A stretch of DNA of 64,000 bases from Dermacentor variabilis (GCF_050947875.1 NC_134570.1:107784122-107848121); one strand, 5' to 3'; positions 1 to 11,556 are shown, counted from the first letter of the stretch. The notes: generated by a model not told the origin, from the sequence alone. A program made the numbers and translations.

Positions 1-1265
1 GCATTTACGGTCAAGCCATTTGAATTCTGCTTCTTGCTTGTATTTAAGAAATGGGTTTGAGTAGCGTATTGAGCTTGATAGAGGCTTGAAGTGTCTGCCC
101 AGGGAGTCGGCCTCGTCTTCCAATGGATTCGGTAACCAAGGGCAACAGGTGGACTTGCCGCCCCTTTAGCCATGCAGTCGTCTTGAAAGGATGGCGGCGT
201 AGTCGCATTTGCAGTCAGCGCCTACTAATAGCCCAGTTTGATACCCTTAAGACGTGGCTATCGACGTGAAACCATGTGGAAGAGACAAGGCCCATCTTGC
301 GCAGCTAGCACTTCGTCCTCATTTGAACGATGCCCGCTGCCGTCATAGGTCGGGCAAGTGTGCCATGGGGAGAAGAGAACTTGCGAATTGGGAAAATCGT
401 TCACTGTGATCGGGGCTTAAGTGGAGCAAATGCATACGTTTACGCCCATGGGAGTATGCTCCCACGGGTGCGACAGCCTTTCACGACGCGCGGGATGTGA
501 TTTCGGGCGCAGGAACCACTCAGTGTATAGTGCAGGTTTAAACGAGTCTTTCTCGGAACTACGGCCCCGTACTCAAACATATACGACATGCCGGCCCCTT
601 CGTAGGCGCTTTAAAAGAATGTCAAGCTTAGCAAGCCTGAGCCGAGAAGGATTTTTATACGCTTATTCTAATCGTGCAGTTCTGTCATACTTGGTAAGCG
701 GGAGAAATATATCGCGATTTCTTCATGCATCGCAAGCGTGGATGTGGGCCAGTTTTACACGCGCGTACACGCGTGTCTGTCTTCACTCCTAATTGTTCAG
801 GCATGATAAAGGGAGATCTTGAGACACGCGAGGAATGCGTCTCGCTGGAAACACCACTTTCTGACGGCGTAAACTTTCTTGCTGGGTATACCACTATTCT
901 TTCTGCCGAACTCAGATAGCTCGATATTCGTACAATATTTCGCGGATTTAGAGCACATGCTTGAATTTTCAAAGTACAAGGTCCACATATATGACGACTT
1001 CGCTTAAAGTCCACTGAGCTGCCGACATCGCTCAAAGCGACTGCTTAGGGGAACGCGAAAAATCACAATATGCAATCGGGCTCTTCAATTTGAACGAATT
1101 TTACCAGCTAAACAGAATTCGAAATTGTGCGGGCACCATTTTAGAATTCACAAGAACAATTGTCCCGATATTCCGTGCCAACGAGGTGTCATGCCAACGA
1201 GCTTAATTGTTCCAGTCGACCACTTTCATCCACCATTCTCTATTTCGTTTTTGTTACCATTTGAA
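1..1265. other. No recognisable gene
   Basis: Several short open frames exist on both strands (the longest about 120 codons), but none shows a recognisable motif and opposing frames overlap each other. I see no repeat ends, splice-bounded exons or simple repeats here. Confidence 0.6.
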
Positions 1266-2059
1266 GAGACACTAAAGGAAAAAATTATGTCAAGCTAAAG
1301 TGATAGTTTAGTATTCGAGAACGTCTTAGGCGTCATTACTATCGCGAAGAGAACTTAAGTAATCGAGCAATTGAGAACGCGATTATAGACTCTCTCGAAA
1401 CATTCAAGTACTAGCCCTCGAAGACACTCCTATTCAATCACTAATAATAAAAAGACTATTATATCGCTTTGTAAGACGAATGAAAATGCTACTTGTCCAG
1501 TTCTATTTGGTTTAAAAAAAGGGAGTCATCGACCTTGTCCCTACAACGCGAAAGGTTTCGTTTTCGCTCGACACCGCGGCTCCGCCCGTGCTGTCGCGTT
1601 TCAGTGGTTTCGCTATTGCGTAGTGTTGCGCTGGTTTTTCTGGCTCGCTAAAATCACACACATTGCAAGTAGCAAAGAATGCCACCTCCATGTGATGTCA
1701 CGGGACTCCCGAACGGTCCACGCCACTTGACCAAGAGCAGCTGCAGCGGCGAATCCAACGCTCTGTCTTGACGCGGTTTCTCCATGGCCGCGCGTTTGCG
1801 TTTTCCGCAGAAAACCGTAGCGCCGTCTGTCGGGCGCCGTTTTACTCATTAACGGGAGTAAATGGCGGTGATGGCGTATGCAACGTCAGCACTTCCCGTT
1901 CGGGGGCGGGCGATTTGAATTGCGCTAAAGGTTTGCGGAGCTTTCAGACGCACTTTTCTCGTAAACTAAGCCTTTTCTTGGTACGAAACAAGTTCTGCGA
2001 CGTTTCTGGAATCCCATTTTAACAGTCTATGTCGACTAAGTATTTGCCTTTAGTGTCCC
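1266..2059. mobile_element. Non-autonomous inverted-repeat DNA element (794 bp)
   Basis: The left end reads GAGACACTAAAGGAAAAAAT. The reverse complement of the right end reads GGGACACTAAAGGCAAATAC, so the two ends form an imperfect terminal inverted repeat, and similarity continues weakly inward (ATGTCAAG versus TTAGTCGAC). The interior has no long coding frame and is GC-rich around 1560-1900. 'Gggacactaaagg...' ends match my recollection of a very common tick repeat. I could not see a clear target duplication (flanks TTGAA and GTTAT), so the superfamily is open. The family is non-autonomous by inference. Confidence 0.6.
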
Positions 2060-2414
2060 GTTATACTGTGCCAAGATATTTCAGTACGAAAAATACATAC
2101 ACGCGCATGACGAACGTTTAGGGCTCCACACTTAGTTGAGCGAGTATGATTGGTATGACGGGCGTTGATTCTTGTTCCAAAAAATGGTGAGCTTCATTTT
2201 GAAAGGCACTATGAAAAAAATTACACCGAGAGCCCCTCATTTCAAGGAAGGTAAAATATTTCTTTTGGGTTTCGTCGAACTTAAAGCACTAATTAGGAAA
2301 ACAGATATGATATCACAAATTATGTAAGAAGTTAGGCTGAAATTATTGGTACTCTATATATATTCTATACTGCTTGCACATGGCGAAGCGTTCTTGTCGT
2401 GATCGTATAGAGGC
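2060..2414. other. No recognisable feature
   Basis: AT-rich sequence between the inverted-repeat element and the LINE remnant. It has no coding frame, repeat end or promoter-like motif that I can support. Confidence 0.5.
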
Positions 2415-3585
2415 TGCCCTCAAACAGCAGCCCAGTCACTTCTGGTGCTATGTGTGATAAAACATGCTCTAAAACAGCTGAGCTTACTTCTTTTGCATGA
2501 AAAGTACAGCAACCACGTGTACATCTTTACCGATGGATCGACTACGCCGTCCAGTTCTGGTGGTGCGGTGATTATACCAACGCAAGGAATAACACTGCGG
2601 TTTAAGGCATCGCATGTCACGACCTCAATGGCAGCAGAACTAACGGCTCTGCATCGTGCACTGGAATTCATTGATTCTGAAAGACCTAGAAAATGGGCTG
2701 TGCTCTGTGATTCGAAACCGGCATTACAGTGCACACAGTCAGTTCTCCGACGCAGATCTCATGAACAATTGACATACGAAATTGTGAAACCTCACCATCA
2801 CGTCCAACAAAAAGGTCACCAGGTTGCTTTTCAATGGGTACCTGGCCATTGTGGAATCAGTGGCAATGATTCCGCCGATAACGCTGCTCGCACAGCACAT
2901 CAAGAAAAGCACAGCGTTCCAATTCCGCTTTCGAGGACAGACGCCGCAAGGCAGCTTCGACATCTGGCATGCAGTCTCTCACTGACAGAGTGGAACTCGC
3001 CAAACTTACGACTTACGCGACTGCATCAATTAAAGCCCCACACTGCAACGACGACCTCCACTCGTACTTCCTCGACGTGGAGCTACGCTTCTCTGTCGCC
3101 TTTGGTTAGGAGTTGCCTTCACAGAGGCATACTCTACATTAATTGGAGTGACCGACAGTGCAGCATGCGAGGTCTGCGGCACCGAAGAAAATATCGACCA
3201 CCTGCTGTGCCACTGTCCACGATATGCCCCCGAAAGACAAGAAGTGAGCAACGCTCTCCAAAAACTGGACCTTCGGCCGCTTTCTGTGCAGGTGCTGCTG
3301 GAACACGGCCCCCATCGCTCGTCGGCCCAAAAGCGGTGAAGGCGCTTTTGTACTTCTTGAGGACGACGGGCTTGTGCGAACGTCTGTGACTATTAATGCA
3401 ATTTCTATTATATCACACGCGTCAGCGAACTCACCGCTAATTTCCTTCTTTCCTTCCCTCCTCTCTCTCCCTGTCATCTGTTTTCCCCTTTCCTATTCCC
3501 CCGGTGTAAGGTAGCCAACCGGACGTTATTCTGGTTAACCTCCCTGCCTTCTGCTTTTCTCTTCCTCCTCCTCCTGTGATAAAAC
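2415..3585 (+). pseudogene. LINE 3' segment: RNase H, Cys/His motif and 3'UTR
   Basis: This is the 3' end of a non-LTR retrotransposon of the RNase H-bearing group (I/R1/LOA-like). The open frame at 2445-3389 begins with an RNase H domain in which all four acidic positions are visible: D in YIFTDGS, E in MAAELTALHRAL, D in LCDSKPAL and D in GNDSADNAA. The WVPGHCGISGN motif precedes the last one. A frameshift near 3040-3150 moves the C-terminal Cys/His motif (CEVCGTEENIDHLLCHC) into another frame, and a second shift near 3335 brings back the tail ...GLCERL. The pyrimidine-rich stretch 3390-3585 is the 3'UTR. Its CGGTGTAAGGTAGCCAAC block recurs at 27.4 kb and, inverted, at 29.3 kb. The reverse transcriptase is missing, so this is a 5'-truncated, frameshifted copy. 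Confidence 0.85.
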
Positions 3586-3589
3586 AGCT

Positions 3590-4630
3590 ATGACAGCATG
3601 CTCATAGATGCTGTCAAGGTTGGTGACAAAGTTATTTGTCAACCGCAAGAAGTCTGTCAGGCGTTCGCACACCATTTCTGCTCAAGTTTTTTTGCAAGCG
3701 ATAAATGCTCATGCGGTTATCAAACCTGAAGAATGTGTCCAGTGTTTAGCGTACGAAATATTTATGGAAGAAGAGGGGCTTAATTCTATTCGCAAGCTTT
3801 AGTTTACACCAGCCGCAGATCTTGATGGTATTCATAATTTTGTCATTAACGTTTGCACTCACGGCTTAGTTCCCGCTTTAACACATTTGTTCAGTTGTCT
3901 TTGCGAAATGCAGTCTCTTTATCTGAATTCAAGGTCGCGGCCATTGTCCTGATATTTAAGTCAGAAAATATTTACAATGTGAAAAATTATGGCTCTGTGT
4001 CACTAGTTCGTGATTAAGTTTTTGAAGTGATGGTGTATGATCACTTGCATTTTTATTTTGGGCGAGAAATCCCAGCATCACAGCATGGTTTTGTGAAAGG
4101 GATATCGTCAGAGAAACGCTTGACGGTTTTTCTTGAGTGCACCCATTGTATTGAACCGCGGTAGGATTGATGCATTTAAATTTAATCTGAGCTTTCTATA
4201 AAGCCTCACACCAGGTACCGTTGCCGAAACTTAAGCATTGTAAATTATGACCACTTTATAATACTGCGCATAGTTTGAAAGCTACTTGAAAGATCGTGGA
4301 TGGAGTCCCTCAAGCTTCTAACCTTGGCCTGCTGCTGTTTGTAGTCTTTGCTAGTGAGTTACCAATATACTTAGATAACACAGAGGCATTATCGCTCACT
4401 GGCCTCTTAAAATTGTTCAAAAAGACTGAAAGTGTGCATTTGTTTTTATCTTGCATTGTATATTATTTTTACTAATTCAACATACCCAGTGATGTAAAGT
4501 CTTTCAAATTTTCATTTTGTGAATGTTTCACTTTGCCCAGGTCCCTTCAAGTTGTCTATGACAACTTTTTTGCCTGGTGGACCCCCAACTATGCGTTGAA
4601 AATAAAATAAAGTGAAGTAAACTGAAGTGA
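3590..4630 (+). pseudogene. Decayed LINE reverse transcriptase (CR1-like)
   Basis: RT motifs can be followed through many stops and frameshifts. Near 3810 a 'DGIHNFVI' stretch corresponds to the G-P-D-G-I motif. Around 3945-4140 I read VLIFKSENIYNVKNYG, then VYDHLHFYFG and ASQHGFVKG, corresponding to the 'NYRPISLL...QHGF.KG' block. Near 4300 DGVPQASNLGLLLF corresponds to motif B (GVPQGS.LGPLLF). The FADD motif is not recoverable. The end (4540-4625) has a 'cctggtggacccccaactatg' 3'UTR-like stretch, then AATAAAATAAAGTGAAG, suggesting a short-repeat tail. It directly follows the RNase H LINE segment, but the RT type looks different, so I treat it as a separate older insertion. Confidence 0.7.
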
Positions 4631-4735
4631 CGTGACTGGCAGTTACTGCAGCGTGACATCCTCTCATTTCGGCAGTGGTGCATAGCAGATTAACTTCAAC
4701 AAACCTGACAAAAAATTCGACGATGTCATTCTTTA

Positions 4736-5462
4736 AGAGGAAGCTTTAGCTCGGGCCCAACTCCGACGCGGCCTATTCAAATAAATGTAAAACGCAAAAA
4801 CATTTTTATGAGATAACCCCTGGACCGAGTTTGATGAAATTTGTCGCATTTGAAAGAGAAAGTTAAATTCTAGTGACTGTTGGAAGCGGAATTTCGATTT
4901 AGGGCTTGAATTTTCTTAAAACGATTTTCAAATATTTGACCGTTTGAAAAAAATAGAAGCACGAAGTTTATAGATTCATAGCTCTGCATCAAGAACCGAT
5001 ATCGCGGTTCTGTAAACGGCATCCATTAGATCATTCAAAGCGGACAAATTCAATATGTCATTTTACATCTTACGTGAATTTGTTACGTTGGTTACAACGG
5101 TTTTGCAAAAGTTGTATTTCTCTATGATTAAATTTTTTTTATATTCATGTGTAACATATCAATTTTGTCCGCTTTAGATGTACTATTAGATGCAATTCAT
5201 AGAATTGTATTATCATTTTTATTGGTTAAGTTACAGAGTTGTAAACTTGATAGTATCGTTTTTTGAAAATTTTCGAGTTTTGCCAATTTTTAATAAAAGA
5301 TTGACAATCTAACTCAACAATTCGAAACCAACAGTCACTAAATTTTAAGTTTGTCTTTTAAATGCAACAAACCTCGTCAAATTTGGTGCAGTGGTTGCTG
5401 AGAAAAACGAATTCTCCTTTTACATGTATTTAGATAGGAGCACTTGAGCTAAAGCTTCCTCT
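4736..5462. mobile_element. TA-flanked foldback element, copy 1 (727 bp)
   Basis: The ends are AGAGGAAGCTTTAGCTC on both strands and TA flanks both sides, as expected for a Tc1/mariner-type target duplication. The repeat is long and imperfect. Left-arm phrases such as TTTGTCGCATTTGAAAGAG and TAGTGACTGTTGG return as reverse complements on the right, so the whole element could fold back on itself. There is no coding frame. Two further copies occur at 43263-45949 (split by an RTE LINE) and 47098-47243 (right part only). Confidence 0.75.
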
Positions 5463-6871
5463 TAAGAAGTGGGGTTGCTTGATGTTTGACGGTTAACTTT
5501 CTGGCAGCAAAGTACGACGGGTTTATCATGCACGGCACCTCAAAGTTGAGGTCGACTGTAAGTTGCATTTTCATTCACATGTGTCACACCTTGCTAATTG
5601 AGCACTAAGAGCCCTTGATGTGATTTTACATATAACAATAAGAAAAAATTTCGCACATTCCAATGTCACGAGTTTTGCTATTGCGCTCTCATGCGCTCGC
5701 GTCTTGAGTTCGCATCTATGGTGCGGGACGTACTGTCTCTTACGTTTAATGACCTAATTGAAAGAAAAAAATGAAAAGAAGGGTTGTACGTACTGAACGT
5801 TACAAGTATATCAGGCGCTGATGGTTTCACAGCTACAATTGCATTTTGACGGATCTTGGGCTAGAAAGGTTGGGCTAGAAGGCTTTCGCATGGCATGAGC
5901 TTTTTGAATCAAGTTGTACGTGGTACGCTCGGCTGTGACGCACCTTTGGGATCGCTGCGTTTTCGTATTCCATGTGGCAAAGCTTGCAAGCGCATACATA
6001 CATTCTACCCGTATTTTAGATTGCCTTGTCCCATGAGGTGATTGCAGACCACTTCTTTCGTTCTTTCACAACGATATTTATTTGACATTTTTATAAATGC
6101 AAGTTTCTTTTGAGTTTTTTTTCGTATTTAATATTTAGTGAACTGTTCAAAAGGAATGCCTATCAAAATAAAAAGTAGCCTTACTCTTCCATTTGTGCCA
6201 AAAACGTTGACGGGTATGTAAATAAACCATCAGATATCCGACTGTCCATCGATAAAAAGCAAAAACTCTTTAGACCTAGCTACGTGGGCTGCTCAGGTGT
6301 AGAATATTCATCTTAGTAGTATCTTATAAAGAGTCTATAGCATTATATTTTATAGATGACGTCTCAAGAAGTTCTTGAATAATGTCGTGGATAAATCTAA
6401 AAAAAAAGTAATTGCCAAATTCTATATTATTCTTCTGGCTAGTACAATGAAGAGATTAAATGTCGTGGTGCATTACGAACGAAGGCTATGTTTGGTTTTA
6501 CCAGAATATTTCACATCCACACCTTCGCTACACTTAAGAATGCAACGTGCAAGAGTTTGTATTTTGCTCAACCAGCTTGAACTATGGCAAGCAGGCAGCG
6601 AAAATGCACAGTGCTTGAAGCAAATGGCAACTACTCAAAACGAATAATCTCTTAGTTGCAGGACCCCTGCGTAAAGTAATGTTACAAATTCAGAAGCTGC
6701 TATCAGACATGCTGTAGCGGAGGGCTACTGATTAATTTTGAATACCCGGAGTTCTTTAACATACATAATGTAGTCCCATGGCAGTTTCTGCATTTCGCCG
6801 CTAACAAGAAAGCAGTCGCCACAGCCGGGCCTTCTTGCACGTGGAACACATTTTCTTTATCAAGAATCTCA

Positions 6872-6958
<87 letters not shown>

Positions 6959-7630
6959 ATTCAACAATGTTGAATGTAGTCGCGAAGTTACAACAGTCAA
7001 AGTTTTGCGCAATGTCTTCTACCAAATAAAGAAAGTTCTGATAAGATAAAAGGATAGAACACAGCATACAGCTAATATATGCTGTGACGAATTGTAGGCA
7101 AAAAAGAAATTGATTGACTTTTTAAGCTTTTACTATATCGTAATTTCCACAGGTCAATTATCCCCACAAGTCTGCCCAGAGAAATCGCATTAGCTTGTTA
7201 CTTTTGGTGCGGACACGACTACGACAGGCTCAGTATCATCCCCATTGACTTTTTCAAGTATATGCTGCAGGTGCTTCAACATCGTTGTGGAGTCTGCAAA
7301 ATCTGCAAAAAAAGGAAAGAAAACCAAACAATGAACAAATGAATTGCGCCTTGGTTGAAAGTGTACATATTTATCTGACTACGCCCGCCAATTCTTAACA
7401 TGATTCACTCGGTGATGATGCTGTTCCTGTTGATTACTGGTGCAATGCCCCTTTCTACCTCAACAATTTCTGACTGGCTTTTTTAATAATAGACCTCATT
7501 TTGGCGGACTGAGTAGGATTGTGCCATTTAATCAAAAATTTCAAGTTGTCTAGCACTGTAGCTAATGATAATGTAAACTCAAAGTTGAAAAATACGAAAC
7601 TTTACAGTTCCATTATACTTGCCACACTTT
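5463..7630. other. No recognisable gene; AT-rich with one microsatellite
   Basis: Only short, motif-free open frames (such as the 90-codon one at 6375-6647) and a (TA)n tract are present. I can support nothing else. Confidence 0.5.
6877..6954. repeat. (TA)n microsatellite
   Basis: About 39 uninterrupted TA units. The Tyr/Ile-repeat open frame that runs through it is an artefact. Confidence 0.95.
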
Positions 7631-7639
7631 TTTACAGAC

Positions 7640-7790
7640 TTGCATTTTGGCAGACGGTCGGAAAGTGATTAGTGTGGTTCCGCTACAAGCTTCTGGCAAC
7701 ACCCATTATCATCTCAACTGCAGGCTAATATCTTTGACCAGCACAGCCTGCAAACTTCTCGAACACACTTACCGAAACGTGCTACATTTA
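7640..7790 (+). pseudogene. Short LINE reverse-transcriptase fragment
   Basis: The frame reads ISVVPLQASGNTHYHLN, then CRLISLTSTACKLLEH. This aligns by eye with the LINE RT block 'VVPLHKSGD....NYRPISLTS..CK..EH'. The Y-R-P of that block is C-R-L here. No flanking RT motifs are recoverable, so it is an isolated relic. 7790-8320 holds nothing I recognise. Confidence 0.55.
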
Positions 7791-8324
7791 TGCGCATTGG
7801 CGCACGCACAAAGTACACTAATAGAGCGCCGAAACAGACCGTGCCGCTGTCTGTGCATCAGTCCTCCGTTGCGTGACAGCTAGTGCTTCTTTTCGCCACA
7901 TGAGAATGTTCGGCGTGTTTTGAGCAAGCAGGTGGAACTATAGAGGGCAGGTACATTATCAGTTCACTGCAGTTAGTGCGCTGTATAAGCGTACAATCAA
8001 ATGAAATCGCCAGCAGTGTTGCGTTTCAAAGCGCACTGCCCACCGTCTATCCACACTAACGGTACTGCATCGTACAGCTCTATCTGGCAGCCACATAAGG
8101 CTGCGTCGGCATCTCACAACGTGCATCCGCGTTATTATTAAGGCGTTATTAAGGCCTTTGGTGTCACTGATGTTGATGAGCTTGGCGCTGACCTTGGCGA
8201 AACTGCGCGTGACGAAAAAATGGCCGACGCCGCAAAGAATACGTCAAAAAATTCTCGGATTGGCGTCACATTTCTCGGAGAGGTTTCTGTAAGCGAAGTA
8301 AATTAGTGGCTTTGAAAAGGACAT

Positions 8325-8410
8325 CTGGTACATTCAGGTCTGTGTGGGAATCGAACCCGCGCCTCCGGGGTACGAAACGAGCAGGCTTCCCTGAAGCCAC
8401 GGCTGCTCTT
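8325..8410 (-). repeat. tRNA-like SINE head (second family)
   Basis: On the minus strand, GTGGCTTCAGGGAAGCC resembles an A box and GCGGGTTCGATTCCCAC is a good B box for RNA polymerase III. The cloverleaf pairing is poor and the sequence runs on into non-tRNA DNA, so this looks like the head of a SINE or a tRNA relic. A TTTTGTTTTG tract abuts it on the other side. Confidence 0.5.
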
Positions 8411-8649
8411 TTGTTTTGTTTTGTTTTCTTTATAACATGGAAAACAAAACTGAAGAGATATTACAGAGCGGTCACAGCTACACACTCAAAACTCGGGCAA
8501 ACACACACGTGCGTCCAACAAGTGCATCCAGTCAGGCAGAGGTTCCTGCGCAGCATACAGACTTTTCACATAAACAGCACTTTCGCGAAAGAAGGATCAT
8601 GTAGATCGCGAGATTTTGGCATGACGATCACACAGCCTAGACATCCATG

Positions 8650-10870
8650 AGCTGTATAAACCCAGTACTATGAATATTTCATAGGGAGGACCCTCGGTAA
8701 CCTTAAACGGTAGAAGGCTAATTGAGTATGGAATGATGCAAACGTCCTTTCTAAGCGTCCGTTGGAAAATATATTTTAAAAAAACACAGCATCACTACAA
8801 TCTATGAAACAGTGATCTATGGTCTCGGCACGTGGACAGAGTCGACAGTTCATTGACCACAGCACAAAGCAGCCCCTCGAATTTAACCAATCTTTAACAT
8901 AGCTAGGGTGCTTCCGAATGCAATTTAAAGAAAAATACTTTTACTACAGGAGGTATACACATCTTACATACCCACCTAAGTACATCCTGATAAGGCCGAG
9001 TTAAATAAGGGGCACGATACAAAGGATCTGAAAAAATTGAGTCCACCAGTGCCACAGGAATTGCTTTAAAAGTTAATTAAATTAAGGTGTTTTACGTACC
9101 AAAATCACGATATGATTATGAGACATGCTGTAGTGGGGGACTTCAGAAACTTGGACCGTCTGCGGTTCTTTAGCGTGCACCTAAATCTGAGTACACGGGT
9201 GTTTTCGCATTTCGCACCCATTGAAATGCGGCCGCCGTGGCTGGGATTCAATCCCGCGATCTCGTGCTTAGCAGCCCAACACCATAGCCACTAAGCAACC
9301 ACGGTGGGTAAATTGCTTTTCTACTCGCACTTTTAGTGTACCACCAGGATGAATCTAACTTTCAAGAAAAGAAATGACTCCACGACCTCCTTGAGAAAGC
9401 TGTAAGGAGCCTGTGGGACATCGCTGTCTGATGACACTACTACATTAGGAGCAAAATACAGATTGTCGCGCCACATCGATTTACAATTCGAGCTCCAAAT
9501 AAATCTTGCAAATACGCAATGCAGTGCCTGAATGCGAAGTCGTCAGCAGTGCAGTACTTGCAGCAAATACATAAGACGGGAAACCAAGAACACGTTGCAC
9601 AGTTCAGTACGACTGAACATTGACAAATTCCGCCCTTGCCATGAATTCAATTTACGTTGAATTTTTCCAACTCATCCTGACCAAAGACTGTTCTATTTCT
9701 ATACTGTGAGAGAGGTACACCTAAGAAGCGCAGATCTTTTTTTTTTCATTGAATGCCTGCGTAGTGTGATCGCATTGTGGTCCGTAGTCCAAACCAAAAA
9801 CCTGAATTTTTTTCACAATGTTAACGCTAGCACTAGAAGCCGCACAAAAATCTTATGTAATTGCAAGCACATTCTTAACACTCTTGTTATCAGTACAAAA
9901 AAAAAAGAAGGCCACGTCGTCTGCATGTGCAAGGACCCGAATTTAATTAAACGGCCAGTTTAAACCCTTGGAAATGTTTTTTCAGAATGCTCATACAAAG
10001 TGGCTCTAAATACAAGCAGAACAGAAGCGGTGACAAATGGAATCGTTGTGTTACTGATGATAAAAGCCAAATCGGATCGGAGAGAGAACCATTCACTATC
10101 AGCCTCGTTGAGCCACTAGCATATCATATTCTGACACCTCTAAGGAGCAGGGATCCGATATTTATATGCTCTAATACAGTAAACAGGAACGAGTGATTCA
10201 CCCTGTTGAACGCCTTAGCCAGATCTAGCTGTACCATTGCTACCTGCCCACTCCCTCAGCTACACACTCTAGCACCAATCTCGCAACATGAATGTTGGTC
10301 TGACTGGACAGGCCTCTGACGCCGCATTTTTGATGATCACCGACCACAGATCTCATCACGACTTGAAAACGGTTAGCCAATACCTTTGCAAGAATGTTAT
10401 AATCCACATTGCACAAGGAAATAGACCGATATTCCTCCACTTTCTGCAATTTAGTCTCATCGTCACTTTCGGCTATGACGACAGTGTGCCCTTCGTACAC
10501 CCAACTTTGGCACTTAGATACTCTACTTTCAAGGTCTCACGGTACACCTGAAGTAATGACAATGATAAGAGGGAACGAAAACAGTGATAAAATTCCGCAG
10601 TAAGGCCATCCGGGCCTATCGCCCTGCCTTTCACTAGCGAAATTATGCATGCAGTTACCTCATTGAAATCAATGTTTTCATTTGCATAATCACAATCATC
10701 CTGATTTAACTGGGGCAGCAACGATACGAATTTTCTGGCAGACGCATCTGTATCCAGTGGCTTATGGCCTTCAAATACTTTTTGATAACGTTCGAAAAAA
10801 CGCTTTAGCTATCAGAGTCGGCTCATTAACAATGACTCCACCACACCCTATAACTAGTACTCGTTTAGCA
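8650..10870 (-). pseudogene. Tx1/L1-like LINE ORF2 remnant, split by a SINE
   Basis: Reading from the right on the minus strand: GVIVNEPTLIAKAFF and a '..FNEVTACIISLVKGRAIGP' block near 10600-10660 (RT start, ending ...GPDGLTAEFY), then EYRSISLCNVDYNILAKVLA near 10400. This last block matches the L1/Tx1 signature 'YRPISLLN.DYKILAKVLANR' and is followed by VVGDHQKCGVRG. Much closer to the 3' end (about 8800-8880) the frame reads CRLCPRAETIDHCFIDC, the Cys/His C-terminal motif (zf-RVT type) of this clade. Many stops and shifts lie between, and a SINE sits at 9068-9310. The catalytic FADD motif could not be recovered. It is an old, dead copy. Confidence 0.7.
9068..9310 (-). mobile_element. tRNA-derived SINE, copy A
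   Basis: On the minus strand it starts with a tRNA-like head (GTGGTTGCTTAGTGGC A-box region, GGGATTGAATCCC B box) and continues with the shared body (GTGTACTCAGATTTAGGTGC). It ends ACGTAAAACACCTTAATTTA. The 9 bp target duplication AATTGCTTT is visible at 9059-9067 and 9311-9319. It inserted into the Tx1-like LINE remnant. Confidence 0.9.
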
Positions 10871-10959
10871 GCCGGGGCTTGTCGTGATGAGCGCCGACAA
10901 GTCACGGCTGCTCGACGGTCCTGGCTTACTAAAGGTGTGCCTAGTGCGTGCCCGATTGC

Positions 10960-11110
10960 ACGCGTCACGTGGCAGCTATCTCGCAGACTAGTACGTGCGT
11001 CATTAGGCGGCGCACGTGACGGTGCGGAGGAGGTGGCGCCACGTCACGAGTCTATAAAATGAGCGCGTTGACGACGTTCCGAGTTCTACAAACGGTTTAA
11101 TGCTTTCGCA
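10960..11110 (+). promoter_or_regulatory. TATA-type promoter candidate
   Basis: A TATAAAA box lies at 11053-11059. It is preceded by CACGTGAC at about 11012 and GCCACGTCACG at about 11038 (E-box and half-CRE-like sites) and followed by a GC-rich leader. A full palindromic CRE, TGACGTCA, lies at 11217-11224. Spacing to an initiator near 11085 is plausible. It could also be an internal promoter of a repeat. No expression evidence is available. Confidence 0.35.
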
Positions 11111-11267
11111 TTACCACACGTGAGCAGTCTTGAGTGTCTGCCGAATTTGAAGTTTCGTAATTGCTGTCGCGCCAGGTGTTGTTGCGCAGAAATGGGGGCG
11201 CGCGCGCTCTGCGCATTGACGTCACAGTCGGAGCGGCGGCGGCGGCGGCGGTTGTGGGCGGCGAGCG

Positions 11268-11369
11268 ATGGAGGAGCGTGCGCGCTCTTGCGGCTCGCGA
11301 GGACGGCCGCGCAAGTACGCCACTGCGGAAGAGGCGCGTGCCGCTGAGCCTTACGCCGTCGTGCCGCAG
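11268..11369 (+). CDS. Candidate first exon of an AT-hook protein
   Basis: ATG at 11268 opens a 34-codon stretch containing SRGRPRKYATAEEARAAE. RGRPRK is a canonical AT-hook (minor-groove DNA binding), and the following 'KYAT.EEARAA' phrase resembles short DNA-binding modules I associate with tick repeat-encoded proteins. Codon 34 ends in CAG followed by GTGTGC, a possible splice donor at 11370. No downstream exon was found, and open frame continues past the donor to 11465. It lies about 210 bp after a TATA box, next to a CRE and inside GC-rich sequence. It may be a real first exon or part of a transposon. Confidence 0.35.
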
Positions 11370-11393
11370 GTGTGCTTCCCATTGCGGCCCCTT

Positions 11394-11496
11394 ATGTCTT
11401 GCAAGACGTCTAGCCCCGATTGCATGACTTCATGCATTACCAATATGTCTTACAAAGAAATTTAAGCCCGACTGTATGACTTCATGTATTAGGAAA
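11394..11496 (+). repeat. Imperfect two-unit tandem repeat (about 51 bp)
   Basis: The two units share ATGTCTT.CAA...., then GCCCGA.TG.ATGACTTCATG and ATTA. They are clearly duplicated with about 75-80% identity by eye. The repeat lies directly downstream of the AT-hook exon candidate. Confidence 0.7.
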
Positions 11497-11556
11497 TGTG
11501 CAGCAGGTGTTCGCCTTCTTGTGTTACAAGAGTGTAACACCTGCCGAAATTTTTTG
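11497..11556 (+). repeat. Repeat with GTGTTACA hairpin, copy 1
   Basis: GTGTTACA and TGTAACAC form an 8 bp perfect inverted repeat with a 4 nt loop at 11521-11540. Flanks GCAGCA...TCGCC and GCCGAA are shared with a second copy at 32238-32290. Confidence 0.6.

Noticed and set aside
6835..7029. Tyr/Ile repeat frame
   Set aside because: Artefact of the (TA)n tract.
8325..8410. Authentic tRNA gene
   Set aside because: The B box is good but acceptor and D stems do not pair convincingly and there is no terminator T-run in the right place.
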